NCBI GenBank assembly: GCA_964289745.1
Contig: CAXYMM010000001.1
Coordinates: forward strand, 1,860,001-1,924,000
Direction: 5' to 3'
DNA: 64,000 nt
Origin: Ekhidna sp964289745
GTDB taxonomy: Bacteria; Bacteroidota; Bacteroidia; Cytophagales; Cyclobacteriaceae
Each line of letters opens with the position of its first letter. Positions within the stretch are counted from its first letter, which is position 1. Shown here piece after piece: positions 9,089-18,256 of this stretch. Made by a program: the position numbers and the translations under genes. The notes under the pieces are model-generated. The model made no database searches. It saw only the letters and a program-made list of their open reading frames with translations, and was not told the DNA's origin.

Positions 9089-10021
9089 TCACTTTACAAT
9101 AAAGTTACCTTTTCCCATTAGGTAGTCATCTGTATAAATCTCTACACTATGCCGACCAATAGAATATTCACTGCCCTTTTCGTACAAAAAGATTACCTGC
9201 TGACTTGATCGATCATAAAGTATTTTTTGTTTGGCAGTATAAAAAAGCTCACGTCCCTCAAAAGTAAAGGAACCCGAGCCACGTGTTACGTCAAAAAGAA
9301 CATTGCCATCAGGGGCGATTACTCTTAGTAGAAGTTCTTTTCCCTCGATGGGCGCAATTTCATTTTCTAGTACCGTGAATTGAATCTTTAATTTATCAAT
9401 ATGACGATTCCTATACGCTTGGCTATCTCGCTCTTTTCCACGGCTGTTTATTGCGATTACCTTCATACCTTGGATTTCAAGACGCGAGGCTAATTGCACT
9501 TTTTGTTCTAACTCACCTTTATTTTGTTGAAGCTCCTGTATAGAGTCATTCAACTGATTCTTTTCCACTTTTAGGTAGGTGTTTTCCTCGGAAAGTTGCG
9601 TATTCAACTCTTTTAGCTGTTGGATTTCTTCATCTTTTAGAAGAAGTAATTCTTTATATCCATCTACTCGATCATTGAGTTTGGCAATTCTTCCCTGTTG
9701 ATATTGAGCATCAACTAAAAGCTGCTTTTTATCCGCTTCTAGTTGTTCTTTTAGTGCTTGCAGCGTATCTATATCGCCCCCTAATGCCATAATTTCATCG
9801 ATTTTAACATCTAATTCATTAGAAATGGAATCCAGTTTTAAATACGTGCTAGATATTTCTTGTCGTTGCCTTTCTCTCTCTGCTTCTAATTGCTGATTCT
9901 GATAATAGAAAAAGAATATGGCTATGAGTAGGAGGAAAATTAAGATGATATATACAGGAGTAAGATTTCTCTTGTTTTGAATAGGATTGACCTGCTGTTC
10001 GTTATTCAGATTTTCGCTCAT
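9089..10021 (-). CDS. Membrane-anchored coiled-coil protein, unknown
   Basis: 310 residues. A short cytoplasmic N-terminus precedes one transmembrane helix (about 23-41, VYIILIFLLLIAIFFFYY). A long heptad-rich coiled coil with many Leu, Gln, Glu and Lys residues spans about 42-180. The C-terminal beta-rich domain (about 185-310) contains repeated polar strands ending GKGNFIVK. Topology suggests an envelope protein with its C-terminal domain in the periplasm. A -7-like TAATTTTG (10048-10041, minus strand) lies just upstream. It sits between the ribosomal operon and a methyltransferase and may be transcribed alone. No known function. Confidence 0.75.
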   Translation of the reverse strand: MSENLNNEQQVNPIQNKRNLTPVYIILIFLLLIAIFFFYYQNQQLEAERERQRQEISSTYLKLDSISNELDVKIDEIMALGGDIDTLQALKEQLEADKKQLLVDAQYQQGRIAKLNDRVDGYKELLLLKDEEIQQLKELNTQLSEENTYLKVEKNQLNDSIQELQQNKGELEQKVQLASRLEIQGMKVIAINSRGKERDSQAYRNRHIDKLKIQFTVLENEIAPIEGKELLLRVIAPDGNVLFDVTRGSGSFTFEGRELFYTAKQKILYDRSSQQVIFLYEKGSEYSIGRHSVEIYTDDYLMGKGNFIVK

Positions 10022-10064
10022 GCTGTTATTATTTCTAATGCAAAATTATAAAAAGGACTGACAT

Positions 10065-10829
10065 TTAGAAATGAAGGGTAAAATGCTGCTTGGGCATATC
10101 CAATTTTGGGAACAGTACCCCTGCATGAAACAAATCAATCGATAGTACGAATCTTGGGTCTTGTACAAGTGCTTGCCACATTTCCTTCATGTCTTTGGAC
10201 CAATAGATGTCCTTTACTACGATACACTTTAGTGCGGGCGTATGTCTTAAAACTAAATCTATGCAAAAGGCTATCGCCGATGAATGATGATCAGCATCGA
10301 AGAAATAAAAGTCAGGCTTAATTCTTACGATTTCTTCTTCCAACACTTTATACATATCTCCGGTTATCAAGCGAATTCTACGATTTGGAAGGTTTTTGCG
10401 AGCGAGCGATGCCATGATTTGCGACCACTCTATCGTTGTGATTTTTTTTAGATCACTTTTGGAGAGGTATAGGGTATTTATCCCTAGCGAGGTTCCTGTT
10501 TCTAGTGCGGAATTTGCTTTGATGTGTCGAGCCAATAGATAAAGAAATGAGGAGAATCTAGCACTACTCACAGAAGTGGCGGCAACGCTACTTATCCTCA
10601 TGAGTCTAGAAGTCTGGTTTTTAAGGTCCACTACTTCGATTAGTTGGTGATTGGAAAGGAACTGATTTCTAAGTTTTTCAATGTCTGAAAATCGTAACTT
10701 CCTAGCTGGAATGATGCATTCATTGATGAATTGGTAGACGAAAGGCGAGTGTACGCTATGTCGACCCTTTGCTTTTAACTGATAGGAGAGATAATTAACA
10801 AGCCTGAAAAATAAATAGCGAAGGCTCAA
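10065..10829 (-). CDS. Class I SAM-dependent methyltransferase (O-methyltransferase-like)
   Basis: 254 residues. The Rossmann core has ALETGTSLGINTLYLS (motif I, E-x-G-x-S-x-G, about residues 109-124), ITTIEWSQIMASLARKNL (motif II acidic residue) and PDFYFFDADHHS (post-I acidic motif, metal/substrate side as in catechol-type enzymes). Substrate not predictable. Its ATG overlaps the stop of apaG by 4 bp, so it is translated after apaG. Confidence 0.82.
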   Translation of the reverse strand: MSLRYLFFRLVNYLSYQLKAKGRHSVHSPFVYQFINECIIPARKLRFSDIEKLRNQFLSNHQLIEVVDLKNQTSRLMRISSVAATSVSSARFSSFLYLLARHIKANSALETGTSLGINTLYLSKSDLKKITTIEWSQIMASLARKNLPNRRIRLITGDMYKVLEEEIVRIKPDFYFFDADHHSSAIAFCIDLVLRHTPALKCIVVKDIYWSKDMKEMWQALVQDPRFVLSIDLFHAGVLFPKLDMPKQHFTLHF

Positions 10830-11212
10830 TTTAGTCTAAAAGGGACGTTCATAATAAATTCTGGTATCTCCACATTGAATTGTTTTCCATCCAGAATTCG
10901 CTCCATTAAATAGTATCCGCTCATTTTACCTACTCCCGCCCTTAGATTACACCCAGAAACATATTGATGTATCTCACCAGGTTCCAAAATAGGTTGTTTG
11001 CCTACAACACCTTCTCCATCTACTTCCAGATGCGGGTGTGTTATGTCTATAATATCCCAATGGCGTGCTTTTAATTGAACCGTGTTGTTAGAATTATTCT
11101 CGATTGTAATTCGATAGGTAAACACAAAATGCTCATGAGCTGGCCGAGAATGTTCAGGCTGATAGCTTGTTTCTACCGAGACTTTGATGCCTTTTGTAAC
11201 AACTGTGATCAT
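10826..11212 (-). CDS. apaG: ApaG domain protein
   Basis: 128 residues, normal for ApaG. An immunoglobulin-like beta fold with family signatures HFVFTYRITIENNS, LKARHWDIID, VVGKQPILEPGE and MSGYYLM. The role is debated (linked to Co/Mg resistance in enterics). Divergent from ung, sharing an intergenic region of only about 70 bp; first gene of a two-gene unit with the methyltransferase. Confidence 0.93.
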   Translation of the reverse strand: MITVVTKGIKVSVETSYQPEHSRPAHEHFVFTYRITIENNSNNTVQLKARHWDIIDITHPHLEVDGEGVVGKQPILEPGEIHQYVSGCNLRAGVGKMSGYYLMERILDGKQFNVEIPEFIMNVPFRLN

Positions 11213-11280
11213 GCTAGTGTGCCAATATAACGTAATTTCAATTTAAATTGTCAACAAAACCTGACAAGAAAATAAATCCG

Positions 11281-11943
11281 ATGGAAGTAAGAATGGAGGA
11301 GAGCTGGAAAAGACGTTTGACCTCAGAGTTTAAGAAGGAATATTTTAAAGAACTAGTAGGGTTTGTAAAACAAGAATATCGAGGCGGAAGAGTGTATCCT
11401 CCAGGTTCTCAAATTTTCAATGCCTTCAATTATTGTCCTTTTGAGCAGGTGCGCGTAGTTATCGTAGGTCAAGACCCTTATCACGGTATAGGACAGGCTA
11501 ATGGGCTTTGTTTTTCAGTTTCAGATGGTGTCATGCAACCACCCTCCTTGCAGAATATTTTTAAAGAATTACTTGACGATGTGGGTAAACCTATTCCATC
11601 TTCGGGTAATCTTGAAAAGTGGGCCAAACAAGGTATCTTACTGCTTAATGCAACTTTAACAGTAAGAGAAAAGCAACCAGGATCGCATCAAGGAAAGGGA
11701 TGGGAATCCTTTACGGACCAAATACTAAGAATGATTTCAGAAGAAAAGAAGCATGTGGTTTTTTTGCTTTGGGGGGCATACGCTCAACGAAAAGGGATCT
11801 TGGTTGATGAATCCAAACACCTTGTTCTTAAATCAGCACACCCTTCGCCATTTTCTGCTCGAAATGGATTTTTCGGGAATAAACATTTCTCACAAACAAA
11901 TAAATATCTAGAACAAACCAATCAGCAAACAATTTATTGGTAA
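11281..11943 (+). CDS. ung: Uracil-DNA glycosylase, family 1
   Basis: 220 residues from the ATG at 11281. The reading frame extends upstream to a TTG, but family members start close to the MEESWK block. Catalytic water-activating motif GQDPYHGIGQANGLCFSV, and the C-terminal minor-groove loop SAHPSPFSARNGFFGNKHF with the conserved His. Excises uracil from DNA to start base-excision repair. Downstream, the S41 lipoprotein begins 18 bases after the stop, so the two may be co-transcribed. Confidence 0.96.
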   Translation: MEVRMEESWKRRLTSEFKKEYFKELVGFVKQEYRGGRVYPPGSQIFNAFNYCPFEQVRVVIVGQDPYHGIGQANGLCFSVSDGVMQPPSLQNIFKELLDDVGKPIPSSGNLEKWAKQGILLLNATLTVREKQPGSHQGKGWESFTDQILRMISEEKKHVVFLLWGAYAQRKGILVDESKHLVLKSAHPSPFSARNGFFGNKHFSQTNKYLEQTNQQTIYW

Positions 11944-11960
11944 ATTGCGTTATTGAGATT

Positions 11961-13433
11961 ATGAAATTAAATTGCATTTTTATAAAGCTTTTCGTTGGGC
12001 TTTTCTTATTAAGTGGTTGCGCTAACGATGACTCCGTTATATCGGATAGTAATAAGAGTGAAAGTGAGGCAGATGAAAGTAAAGTAAACGAATTTGTCTG
12101 GTTGGCTATGAACCAATTTTATTTTTGGCAGAGCCGCGTTCCCGAACTAAGTGATGATATTGCTCGCTCTCAGATCACTCTGGACGAATTTATTAGTGGT
12201 TTCAATTCACCGGAGTCTTTATTCGATAACCTGCTTTATTCTGAAGATCGATTTTCATGGATTGAAAAAGACTATGAGGTCTTGGAATCCTCATTTCAAG
12301 GCATAAATACCTCTTTTGGGTACGAGTTTAGGCTTGTTAATCCAGAGGGGACACGGCAGGTTTTTGGATACGTCAAATATGTTGTTCCCAACTCGCCAGC
12401 ATCAGAAGCCAAAATCAAGCGAGGCGACTTATTTACCGCTATTGATGGAGTAGAACTAACACTTGACAATTATCTATCACTTGTATTTAATCAATCTTCT
12501 TATGTCCTTACCATGGGAGAAGTAGGAGCGGAGGGAGTTGTCAAATCGACGGAAAAAACGCACGCATTATTAGCAATTGAGGTTAAGGAAAACCCAATAC
12601 ACTATTCATCAGTTATTGATCTTGGATCTACCAAGGTGGGCTACCTTGTTTACAATCAGTTTGTTAACAATGATCAGTATCATTTAGAACTGAATAACGT
12701 TTTTAAAAAGTTTTTGTCCGATGGAGTATCAGAATTAGTTTTAGACTTAAGATATAATCCGGGAGGATCCGTGTTTACCAGTCAGTTATTGGGTTCATTG
12801 ATTTATGGTCAGGGTACGACCACCACGGTTTTCGGCTCGATTGTCTATAATGAAAAGCTTACTAAAATCTTTTCGAATTCCGACCTCAACTTTTATTTCA
12901 TGAACAAGTTATCCTCTTCTCAACAGGGTGCGGAGTTAAACAGACTTAACCTTAATAGGCTTTTCGTTCTAACGAGTCGTAATACAGCGTCAGCATCCGA
13001 GCTGATTATCGCTGCATTGAGTAGTTATATGGATATTACCATTATTGGAACTACCACAGTAGGAAAAAATGTAGGATCGGTAACGCTATACGATTCTCCC
13101 TCCGAGGCATACCTTAATAAAGGGAACGATCTTAACCCAAACCATAAATATGCTCTGCAACCCATTATCAGTCAACTGGCTAACGCTGATGGTTTTTCAG
13201 ATTATACAAAGGGATTTACTCCTGACATAAGAGTAGATGAGCTTGATTTTGTTGGTCGAATGAAATCACTTGGAGACCCAGAAGAAGCTTTACTTGATGA
13301 AGCTTTAATGATAATATCAGGAGCTGCAAGGAAAAGCGAAAAATCAAATACGGTATTGAAAGCAAACCTTATTGATGATTCTGACAGGCTCAAAAAACAT
13401 ATCCAAACCATTAAATTAGAATTAAAGCTCTAA
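11961..13433 (+). CDS. S41 (C-terminal processing peptidase-type) lipoprotein
   Basis: 490 residues starting at ATG 11961; an upstream TTG start would overlap ung and put extra residues before the signal. Lipoprotein signal MKLNCIFIKLFVGLFLLSGC with lipobox LSGC. Then an N-terminal helical region, a PDZ-like domain (about 110-180, YVVPNSPASEAKIKRGDLF), and the S41 domain with LVLDLRYNPGGSV, the nucleophile stretch NTASASELIIAAL (Ser about 343) and GTTTVGKNVGS supplying the Lys (about 368). Predicted periplasmic envelope protease; target unknown. Confidence 0.9.
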   Translation: MKLNCIFIKLFVGLFLLSGCANDDSVISDSNKSESEADESKVNEFVWLAMNQFYFWQSRVPELSDDIARSQITLDEFISGFNSPESLFDNLLYSEDRFSWIEKDYEVLESSFQGINTSFGYEFRLVNPEGTRQVFGYVKYVVPNSPASEAKIKRGDLFTAIDGVELTLDNYLSLVFNQSSYVLTMGEVGAEGVVKSTEKTHALLAIEVKENPIHYSSVIDLGSTKVGYLVYNQFVNNDQYHLELNNVFKKFLSDGVSELVLDLRYNPGGSVFTSQLLGSLIYGQGTTTTVFGSIVYNEKLTKIFSNSDLNFYFMNKLSSSQQGAELNRLNLNRLFVLTSRNTASASELIIAALSSYMDITIIGTTTVGKNVGSVTLYDSPSEAYLNKGNDLNPNHKYALQPIISQLANADGFSDYTKGFTPDIRVDELDFVGRMKSLGDPEEALLDEALMIISGAARKSEKSNTVLKANLIDDSDRLKKHIQTIKLELKL

Positions 13434-13517
13434 TGCCCTCCAGAATGTCTTAATTAAAGGTATAAGTTTGATCTCATCATGAAGAGTAATTCATACTGCG
13501 ATCTCTACTAGACTAAC

Positions 13518-13679
13518 ATCAAAAGAAAAAACCTGTTCTTGGGGTGTCTTTTCATAGTTGTCTTCTTCGCAGTAGCAATGGGTTTAATTCAACTCATTAT
13601 TTACTTTTTCGGTCATCTAAGAGATGAACCAGCCCTATTCGATTCCGTTAAAAAGACGTGTCCATCTTATTTTACTTAG
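13518..13679 (+). CDS. Possible small membrane protein with non-ATG start
   Basis: Open stretch of 53 codons beginning at ATC 13518, just after a stop codon. It reads IKRKNLFLGCLFIVVFFAV, a basic start followed by a hydrophobic helix, then a polar tail. No ATG lies before the helix; ATC or the internal TTG would have to initiate. It runs 45 bp into the convergent lepB 3' end, so its C-terminus may be fortuitous. Either a decayed gene or a small protein with an unusual start. Confidence 0.25.
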   Translation: MKRKNLFLGCLFIVVFFAVAMGLIQLIIYFFGHLRDEPALFDSVKKTCPSYFT

Positions 13680-15098
13680 GAACCTACCGTTGGAATTCCA
13701 CGACATCCAAATAAATGATGCTTCACCCACAATATTATCTTCGGGAACAAACCCCCAATATCGAGAATCGTCAGAGGCATGCCTGTTATCCCCCATCATG
13801 AAATAATAATTTTTCTGGAAAATGTACTTAGCTACTTCTTTTTCATCAATATAAAGGACACCGTCTTTTATTTCTGCATTTTCAATTCCTTCATAGTTTA
13901 CAATCGTTGAACCATACATAGCAACCTTTTCCTTATTGAGTATTACCTCCATGCCCCTTTCAGGAACAGTTAAAGGTCCAAAAAAATCACGATTCCATGG
14001 AAAATAACCTGAGTTTGGAAAAATCCCAAATTCGGGTTGGTCAGGCTCTCGCAACTGAAGTACCACGTCTTCTATAAATGAAAGTGTCTTCAACTCTTCG
14101 GCCACAGATGGGGGTAGATGAATAAAATACCCATCAGGGATTCTTCTCTCTATATTGGATGGATCTATATGATGCTTTTCAAATATTCGATCTCTTATTA
14201 TCTCCTTTGTTTTCACAAAGTATACATGCTGCACGAGAGGAGGATTCTCGGCTTTCTCTCCGTTAATATAAATCTGAGTTGCTTTTATTTCGAGTGTCTC
14301 TCCCGCAATGGCTACCGCTCTTTTAATATAATGTGTCTTCAAATCTAACGGATGATATTTACCATCTCGTCGTTTATTGTAGTCTTCAAAATTTCGCTCT
14401 GCTGGGTAATTAAATACAACGACATCATTTCGCTCTACTTTGCCCAAAGAAGGCAACCGAAAACTGTTGAATGATACAGAAGAAATATATGATGGTATTT
14501 CTGTACCCCAGATCGTTTGGTGAGTGAGTGGGACCTGAAGCGGAGTTTGTGGGGTTCTGGGACCGTATTCGGCTTTGCTCACAAAAAGGAAATCACCAAT
14601 AAGGAGGGAACGTTCCATAGACCCTGTAGGGATTACATATGCTTCCATAAAAATCCATCGAACGAAAGTTGCACAAAATACTGCAAAGACGATAGCTTCA
14701 AACCATTCTTTCCCAAAAGACTTTTCAGGTTTGGGAATTGAGGTTGCTTTATCAACGTAGCTAGTATCAGACCATGCAACGTAGTTCATGTAGATTGGGG
14801 CGAATACCACCCCAAGAACTTGATCCAGATATGTATATCGACCAAAAGATTTTAACAAATCTAAATGCATAGTCAATGCAACAAAAAAATTTATTACTGG
14901 AATAAATAGGAGCAAAAGCCACCAAACGGGTCTTCCTATTATTTGCAAGTGAATGTAGTAGTTATAAATTGGTACGAAACCTTTCCAGCCAGCATTCTTG
15001 GTTTTCTCAAAAAACTTGAAATATGCAGTGCCTTGCAGTAAAAGCCAAAGGATAAGAAATACAATGACAAAAACGGGACTAAAATCGTTGAAATACAT
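13635..15098 (-). CDS. lepB: Signal peptidase I with N-terminal DUF5684-like membrane domain
   Basis: 487 residues, longer than most LepB. The N-terminal third holds several membrane helices with the KNAGWKGFVPIYNYY motif typical of DUF5684-type extensions in Bacteroidota. The peptidase S26 domain follows its own anchor: catalytic Ser in PTGSMERSLLIGDFLFVSK (about 158) and catalytic Lys in HYIKRAVAIAGE (about 258). The C-terminal box MGDNRHASDDSRYWGFVP completes the family. A large insertion of about 100 residues lies between the Lys region and the last box. Cleaves signal peptides of Sec substrates. Follows dapB by 6 bases. Confidence 0.95.
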   Translation of the reverse strand: MYFNDFSPVFVIVFLILWLLLQGTAYFKFFEKTKNAGWKGFVPIYNYYIHLQIIGRPVWWLLLLFIPVINFFVALTMHLDLLKSFGRYTYLDQVLGVVFAPIYMNYVAWSDTSYVDKATSIPKPEKSFGKEWFEAIVFAVFCATFVRWIFMEAYVIPTGSMERSLLIGDFLFVSKAEYGPRTPQTPLQVPLTHQTIWGTEIPSYISSVSFNSFRLPSLGKVERNDVVVFNYPAERNFEDYNKRRDGKYHPLDLKTHYIKRAVAIAGETLEIKATQIYINGEKAENPPLVQHVYFVKTKEIIRDRIFEKHHIDPSNIERRIPDGYFIHLPPSVAEELKTLSFIEDVVLQLREPDQPEFGIFPNSGYFPWNRDFFGPLTVPERGMEVILNKEKVAMYGSTIVNYEGIENAEIKDGVLYIDEKEVAKYIFQKNYYFMMGDNRHASDDSRYWGFVPEDNIVGEASFIWMSWNSNGRFLSKIRWTRLFNGIE

Positions 15099-15104
15099 TT
15101 TTTG

Positions 15105-15815
15105 CTAGTGATTATTGATGAAGTCAGACATACTTAAGAAACCGTTCTTATCTGAAATCCACTTGGCTACTTTTAACACGCCTTGTGCAAAAACACTTCT
15201 ATCATGTGCGGTGTGGGTCATTTCAATGGTTTCCTGATCTGATGTATAGGATACGGCATGAGTGCCGGGAACGTTTTGTTTTCGTTCTGAAATAATACCA
15301 ACTTGATGATCATTGGTTGTTTTTTCATTTGTCCATTCTTTGATATCGGGGTGATTTTTTATGATACCATGGGCTAGCGTAATAGCCGTTCCGCTCGGAC
15401 TGTCTTTCTTTTCTGAATGATGTACTTCCAACATTTCTGGTTGGAAATCTAAATTAGCCATTTTTTGTGCTAGCCATTCGTTCATTTCGAAGAATAAATT
15501 TACTCCTACACTAAAGTTTGAGGCGTATAGAAAAGTGCCGTTAGATTCTATACATATTTTTTCCATTTCTGGGAGTTGATCCACCCAGCCTGTAGTACCA
15601 CTGATTACTTTTATGTTATTTTCCAGACAGAATTTAATGTTTTTGAAAGCAGATAGTGGTTGAGTAAATTCAATTGCTACGTCAATATCCTTTTCCAGTA
15701 GTTTAGCAATATTTTCTCCCTGATCAATAATCTCTACAAAGTCGAACCCTTCTTGAACGCCAATTTTTTCGATGGTTTTACCCATTTTTCCGTATCCTAT
15801 GAGTGCTACTTTCAT
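15105..15815 (-). CDS. dapB: 4-hydroxy-tetrahydrodipicolinate reductase
   Basis: 236 residues. Rossmann start MKVALIGYGKMGKTIEKIG and catalytic motif EVHHSEKKDSPSGTA containing the His and Lys of the family; TSDQETIEMTHTAHDRSVFA near the C-terminus. Second enzyme of the diaminopimelate branch of lysine synthesis, feeding peptidoglycan. It sits between DUF5683 and lepB with gaps of 2 and 6 bases, in a parA-parB-DUF5683-dapB-lepB operon. Confidence 0.96.
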   Translation of the reverse strand: MKVALIGYGKMGKTIEKIGVQEGFDFVEIIDQGENIAKLLEKDIDVAIEFTQPLSAFKNIKFCLENNIKVISGTTGWVDQLPEMEKICIESNGTFLYASNFSVGVNLFFEMNEWLAQKMANLDFQPEMLEVHHSEKKDSPSGTAITLAHGIIKNHPDIKEWTNEKTTNDHQVGIISERKQNVPGTHAVSYTSDQETIEMTHTAHDRSVFAQGVLKVAKWISDKNGFLSMSDFINNH

Positions 15816-15817
15816 TT

Positions 15818-16396
15818 CTAAAATTTAAGTACCAACGAGAGGCCTATGCTTTGCGAAAATAACGGAGTTGATTGAATTGAAGGCTTGATTTGAAGTGCCA
15901 AATCTTTGTTCACAATAAACTCATCCAAATGGGCGGAAACATGTGCATCTACGATTTGCAATAAATAGAAGACAGTACCCAACACGATACGAAAGTCTCT
16001 CTCTCGCCTAAAATTATCTCGATTTCTAGCGACTGCATCTAAAGAAGCAATATTGTCAAATGGATTAGGTTGCCCGTTCGTGATGAGTATGGCTGCATTT
16101 CTAAAGGAGTTGTAGATTCTATTACTGAAGGTGATGTAGTGCGCAAAAATAAGAAGCCCTGAAAATATAATTGGCACTTTCCAGTACTGCCTATTATAAA
16201 TTTGTCCAAGCCCAGGAAATACCGTAGAAAGGAGAGCAGCTTTTTGAGGGTCTAATTTAGAAAACTCTTGAAAAAGCTCGGTATTTTCCTCTAATTCCGC
16301 GAAAGTAGAATCTGTCAATAGTATTGTGTCTTCGTTTTGAGCAAATACCGAGGATAAGAAGCCAAAGAAAATCAATGAGAATAGTGTTTTTTGCAT
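15818..16396 (-). CDS. DUF5683-like membrane protein with signal peptide
   Basis: 192 residues from the ATG at 16396; an upstream TTG would prepend seven polar residues and is less likely. Signal peptide MQKTLFSLIFFGFLSSVFAQ, then the conserved KAALLSTVFPGLGQIYNRQYW motif and a membrane helix (VPIIFSGLLIFAHYITF), as in DUF5683. Its position between parB and dapB resembles arrangements I recall from other Bacteroidota. Function unknown; probably an inner-membrane or envelope protein. Confidence 0.8.
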   Translation of the reverse strand: MQKTLFSLIFFGFLSSVFAQNEDTILLTDSTFAELEENTELFQEFSKLDPQKAALLSTVFPGLGQIYNRQYWKVPIIFSGLLIFAHYITFSNRIYNSFRNAAILITNGQPNPFDNIASLDAVARNRDNFRRERDFRIVLGTVFYLLQIVDAHVSAHLDEFIVNKDLALQIKPSIQSTPLFSQSIGLSLVLKF

Positions 16397-16426
16397 ATCA
16401 GATTTCGCAATACGCAAAAGTGAGAC

Positions 16427-17320
16427 TTAAATATCAAGAATTTCCAAAATTCTGTTTAAATCTTCAGTTGAGGCAAAAGGAATTTTGATTTCTCCACGGT
16501 TCTGGTCGTTTGCTTTTACTTGAATTTTACTTCCAAAGTGTGAGGAAAGTTTGCTTTGAACTGCTTTTATCTCAGTACTACCTTGACGAGGGACACTCGA
16601 ACTTGTATCTATTTTCAAACTACTTTTACGTACAAGCTCCTCCACTTTTCTTACTGAAAGATCATGATTGAGGATCTGATTGAATATGTTGAGTTGAAGC
16701 GGCAAATCTTCAATAGTAATAAGTGCTCTGGCATGTCCCATGCTTAGTTTTCCATCTCGCAACGCTACCTGAATGGCTGGAGGTAGCTTCAACAGCCGGA
16801 GATAGTTGGTTACAGTACTTCTGTTTTTACCCACGCGACCGCCTAATTCTTCTTGCTTCAGGTCGCATTCTGAGAGTAGGCGCTGATAACTTAGTGCTAT
16901 TTCAATGGCATTGAGGTTCTCCCTTTGGATATTCTCGATTAGTGCCATTTCAAGCATTTGCTGATCGTCTGCTATCCGTATGTAGGCGGGGACGGTTTTA
17001 AGTCCTGCCTTTTTACTTGCCTGAAGTCTCCGCTCTCCAGAGATTAATTGGAACTCGTCTTTCGATAAGGCTCTAACTGTGATGGGCTGGATGATGCCCT
17101 GAACCCTTATAGAGTCGGCGAGATCATTTAAAGTTTCTTCGTCAAACGCTGTCCTGGGTTGCCATGGGTTTGTTTCAATCTTAGCAACATCAATTTCATC
17201 TATCGCTCCTTTTGAGGTGGCTCCCGAGCCAGTGATTTTAGCTTTTTCGGAGGAGTTTTCCAACAGTGCTCCAAGACCTCTTCCAAGCCCCGATTTTTTC
17301 TTTAGTTTGCTATCTGCCAT
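16427..17320 (-). CDS. parB: ParB/Spo0J chromosome-partitioning protein
   Basis: 297 residues. N-terminal GLGRGLGALL motif that stimulates ParA, then the CTPase/parS-binding core (ETNPWQPRTAFDEE, LISGERRLQASKKAGL, ENIQRENLNAIEIA) and a helix-turn-helix (VGKNRSTVTNYLRLLKLP), with a short C-terminal dimerisation region. Binds parS and spreads as a CTP clamp. Follows parA by 7 bases. I found no obvious parS palindrome in the immediate neighbourhood. Confidence 0.97.
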   Translation of the reverse strand: MADSKLKKKSGLGRGLGALLENSSEKAKITGSGATSKGAIDEIDVAKIETNPWQPRTAFDEETLNDLADSIRVQGIIQPITVRALSKDEFQLISGERRLQASKKAGLKTVPAYIRIADDQQMLEMALIENIQRENLNAIEIALSYQRLLSECDLKQEELGGRVGKNRSTVTNYLRLLKLPPAIQVALRDGKLSMGHARALITIEDLPLQLNIFNQILNHDLSVRKVEELVRKSSLKIDTSSSVPRQGSTEIKAVQSKLSSHFGSKIQVKANDQNRGEIKIPFASTEDLNRILEILDI

Positions 17321-17327
17321 GCGTCAG

Positions 17328-18104
17328 TTAGGCTGCTTTTACTTCATTTCGTTGGAGTATCTCTTTGGCAAGGTTTAGATAACTGATAGAGCCTTTGCTA
17401 TCTGCATCATGTGTAATGGCTGGCATTCCAAACCCAGGAGATTCACTAAGTTTAATGTTGCGTGGAATCATGGTTGAGAATACAAGACTTTCGAAATGCA
17501 TTTTTACCTCTTCCACCACTTGGTTTGCCAGGTTTAATCGAACATCGTACATGGTCAATAAGATTCCTTCGACATCTAAATCAGGGTTCAACCTTGTTTG
17601 TATGATTTTAATGGTGTTAAGAAGTTTGCCCAATCCTTCCAACGCAAAATATTCACATTGCACAGGTACAATTACAGAGTCTGACGCAGTTAGTGCATTG
17701 ATCGTAATGAGACCAAGAGAGGGCGAACAGTCCACTATTATAAAATCATAATCATTCTTGATCTCTTGAAACGCACTTTTCATCTTTTCTTCTCGTTCCT
17801 CAATATTAACCATTTCTATTTCTGCTCCGACCAAATCAATGTGGGAAGGAAGCAAATCCAAGTGTTCAATTTGAGTTGATAAGATGCTTTCTTTTACGCT
17901 GGCTCCTTCTACCATACACTCATAGATACTGATGTCAATACCTGATGGATCTACGCCAACACCAGAGGTGGCATTAGCCTGCGGATCAGCATCCACTATT
18001 AGTGTTTTTAATTCTAGTGCAGCTAAGCTTGCAGCTAAGTTGATGGCGGTTGTTGTTTTGCCAACTCCTCCTTTTTGATTTGCAATTGCTATTATCTTTC
18101 CCAT
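17328..18104 (-). CDS. parA: ParA/Soj chromosome-partitioning ATPase
   Basis: 258 residues. Deviant Walker A AIANQKGGVGKTTTAINLA near the N-terminus with the signature lysine, Walker A' TLIVDADPQANATSG, Walker B FIIVDCSPSLGL. A small chromosomal Soj-type ParA, without an N-terminal HTH. First gene of the parA-parB-DUF5683-dapB-lepB run, downstream of a terminator that ends yidC transcription. Acts on the nucleoid to segregate ParB-parS complexes. Confidence 0.97.
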   Translation of the reverse strand: MGKIIAIANQKGGVGKTTTAINLAASLAALELKTLIVDADPQANATSGVGVDPSGIDISIYECMVEGASVKESILSTQIEHLDLLPSHIDLVGAEIEMVNIEEREEKMKSAFQEIKNDYDFIIVDCSPSLGLITINALTASDSVIVPVQCEYFALEGLGKLLNTIKIIQTRLNPDLDVEGILLTMYDVRLNLANQVVEEVKMHFESLVFSTMIPRNIKLSESPGFGMPAITHDADSKGSISYLNLAKEILQRNEVKAA

Positions 18105-18201
18105 ATAACGTTTCTAGTAGATTCAGAAGTAAATTTCGCAAATATATTTAAACCTATACCCGTGCTGATCATGATGTGAATAATTTGTTAAAAAAAGAAG
18201 A

Positions 18202-18229
18202 GCCTTGTTTAAAATCAAATTTAAGCAAG
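18202..18229 (-). terminator. Intrinsic terminator after yidC
   Basis: On the minus strand CCTTG...CAAGG flanks an AT-rich inner stem (TTAAA/TTTAA) with a short loop, followed by CTCTTCTTTTTTT. It separates pyrG-yidC from the parAB operon. Confidence 0.7.
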
Positions 18230-18256
18230 GTTTTTATGGAAGTTATCAACAGTTCT

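Noticed and set aside
16427..18256. Search for parS sites near parAB
   Set aside because: No palindrome close to TGTTTCACGTGAAACA was seen in or around the operon.
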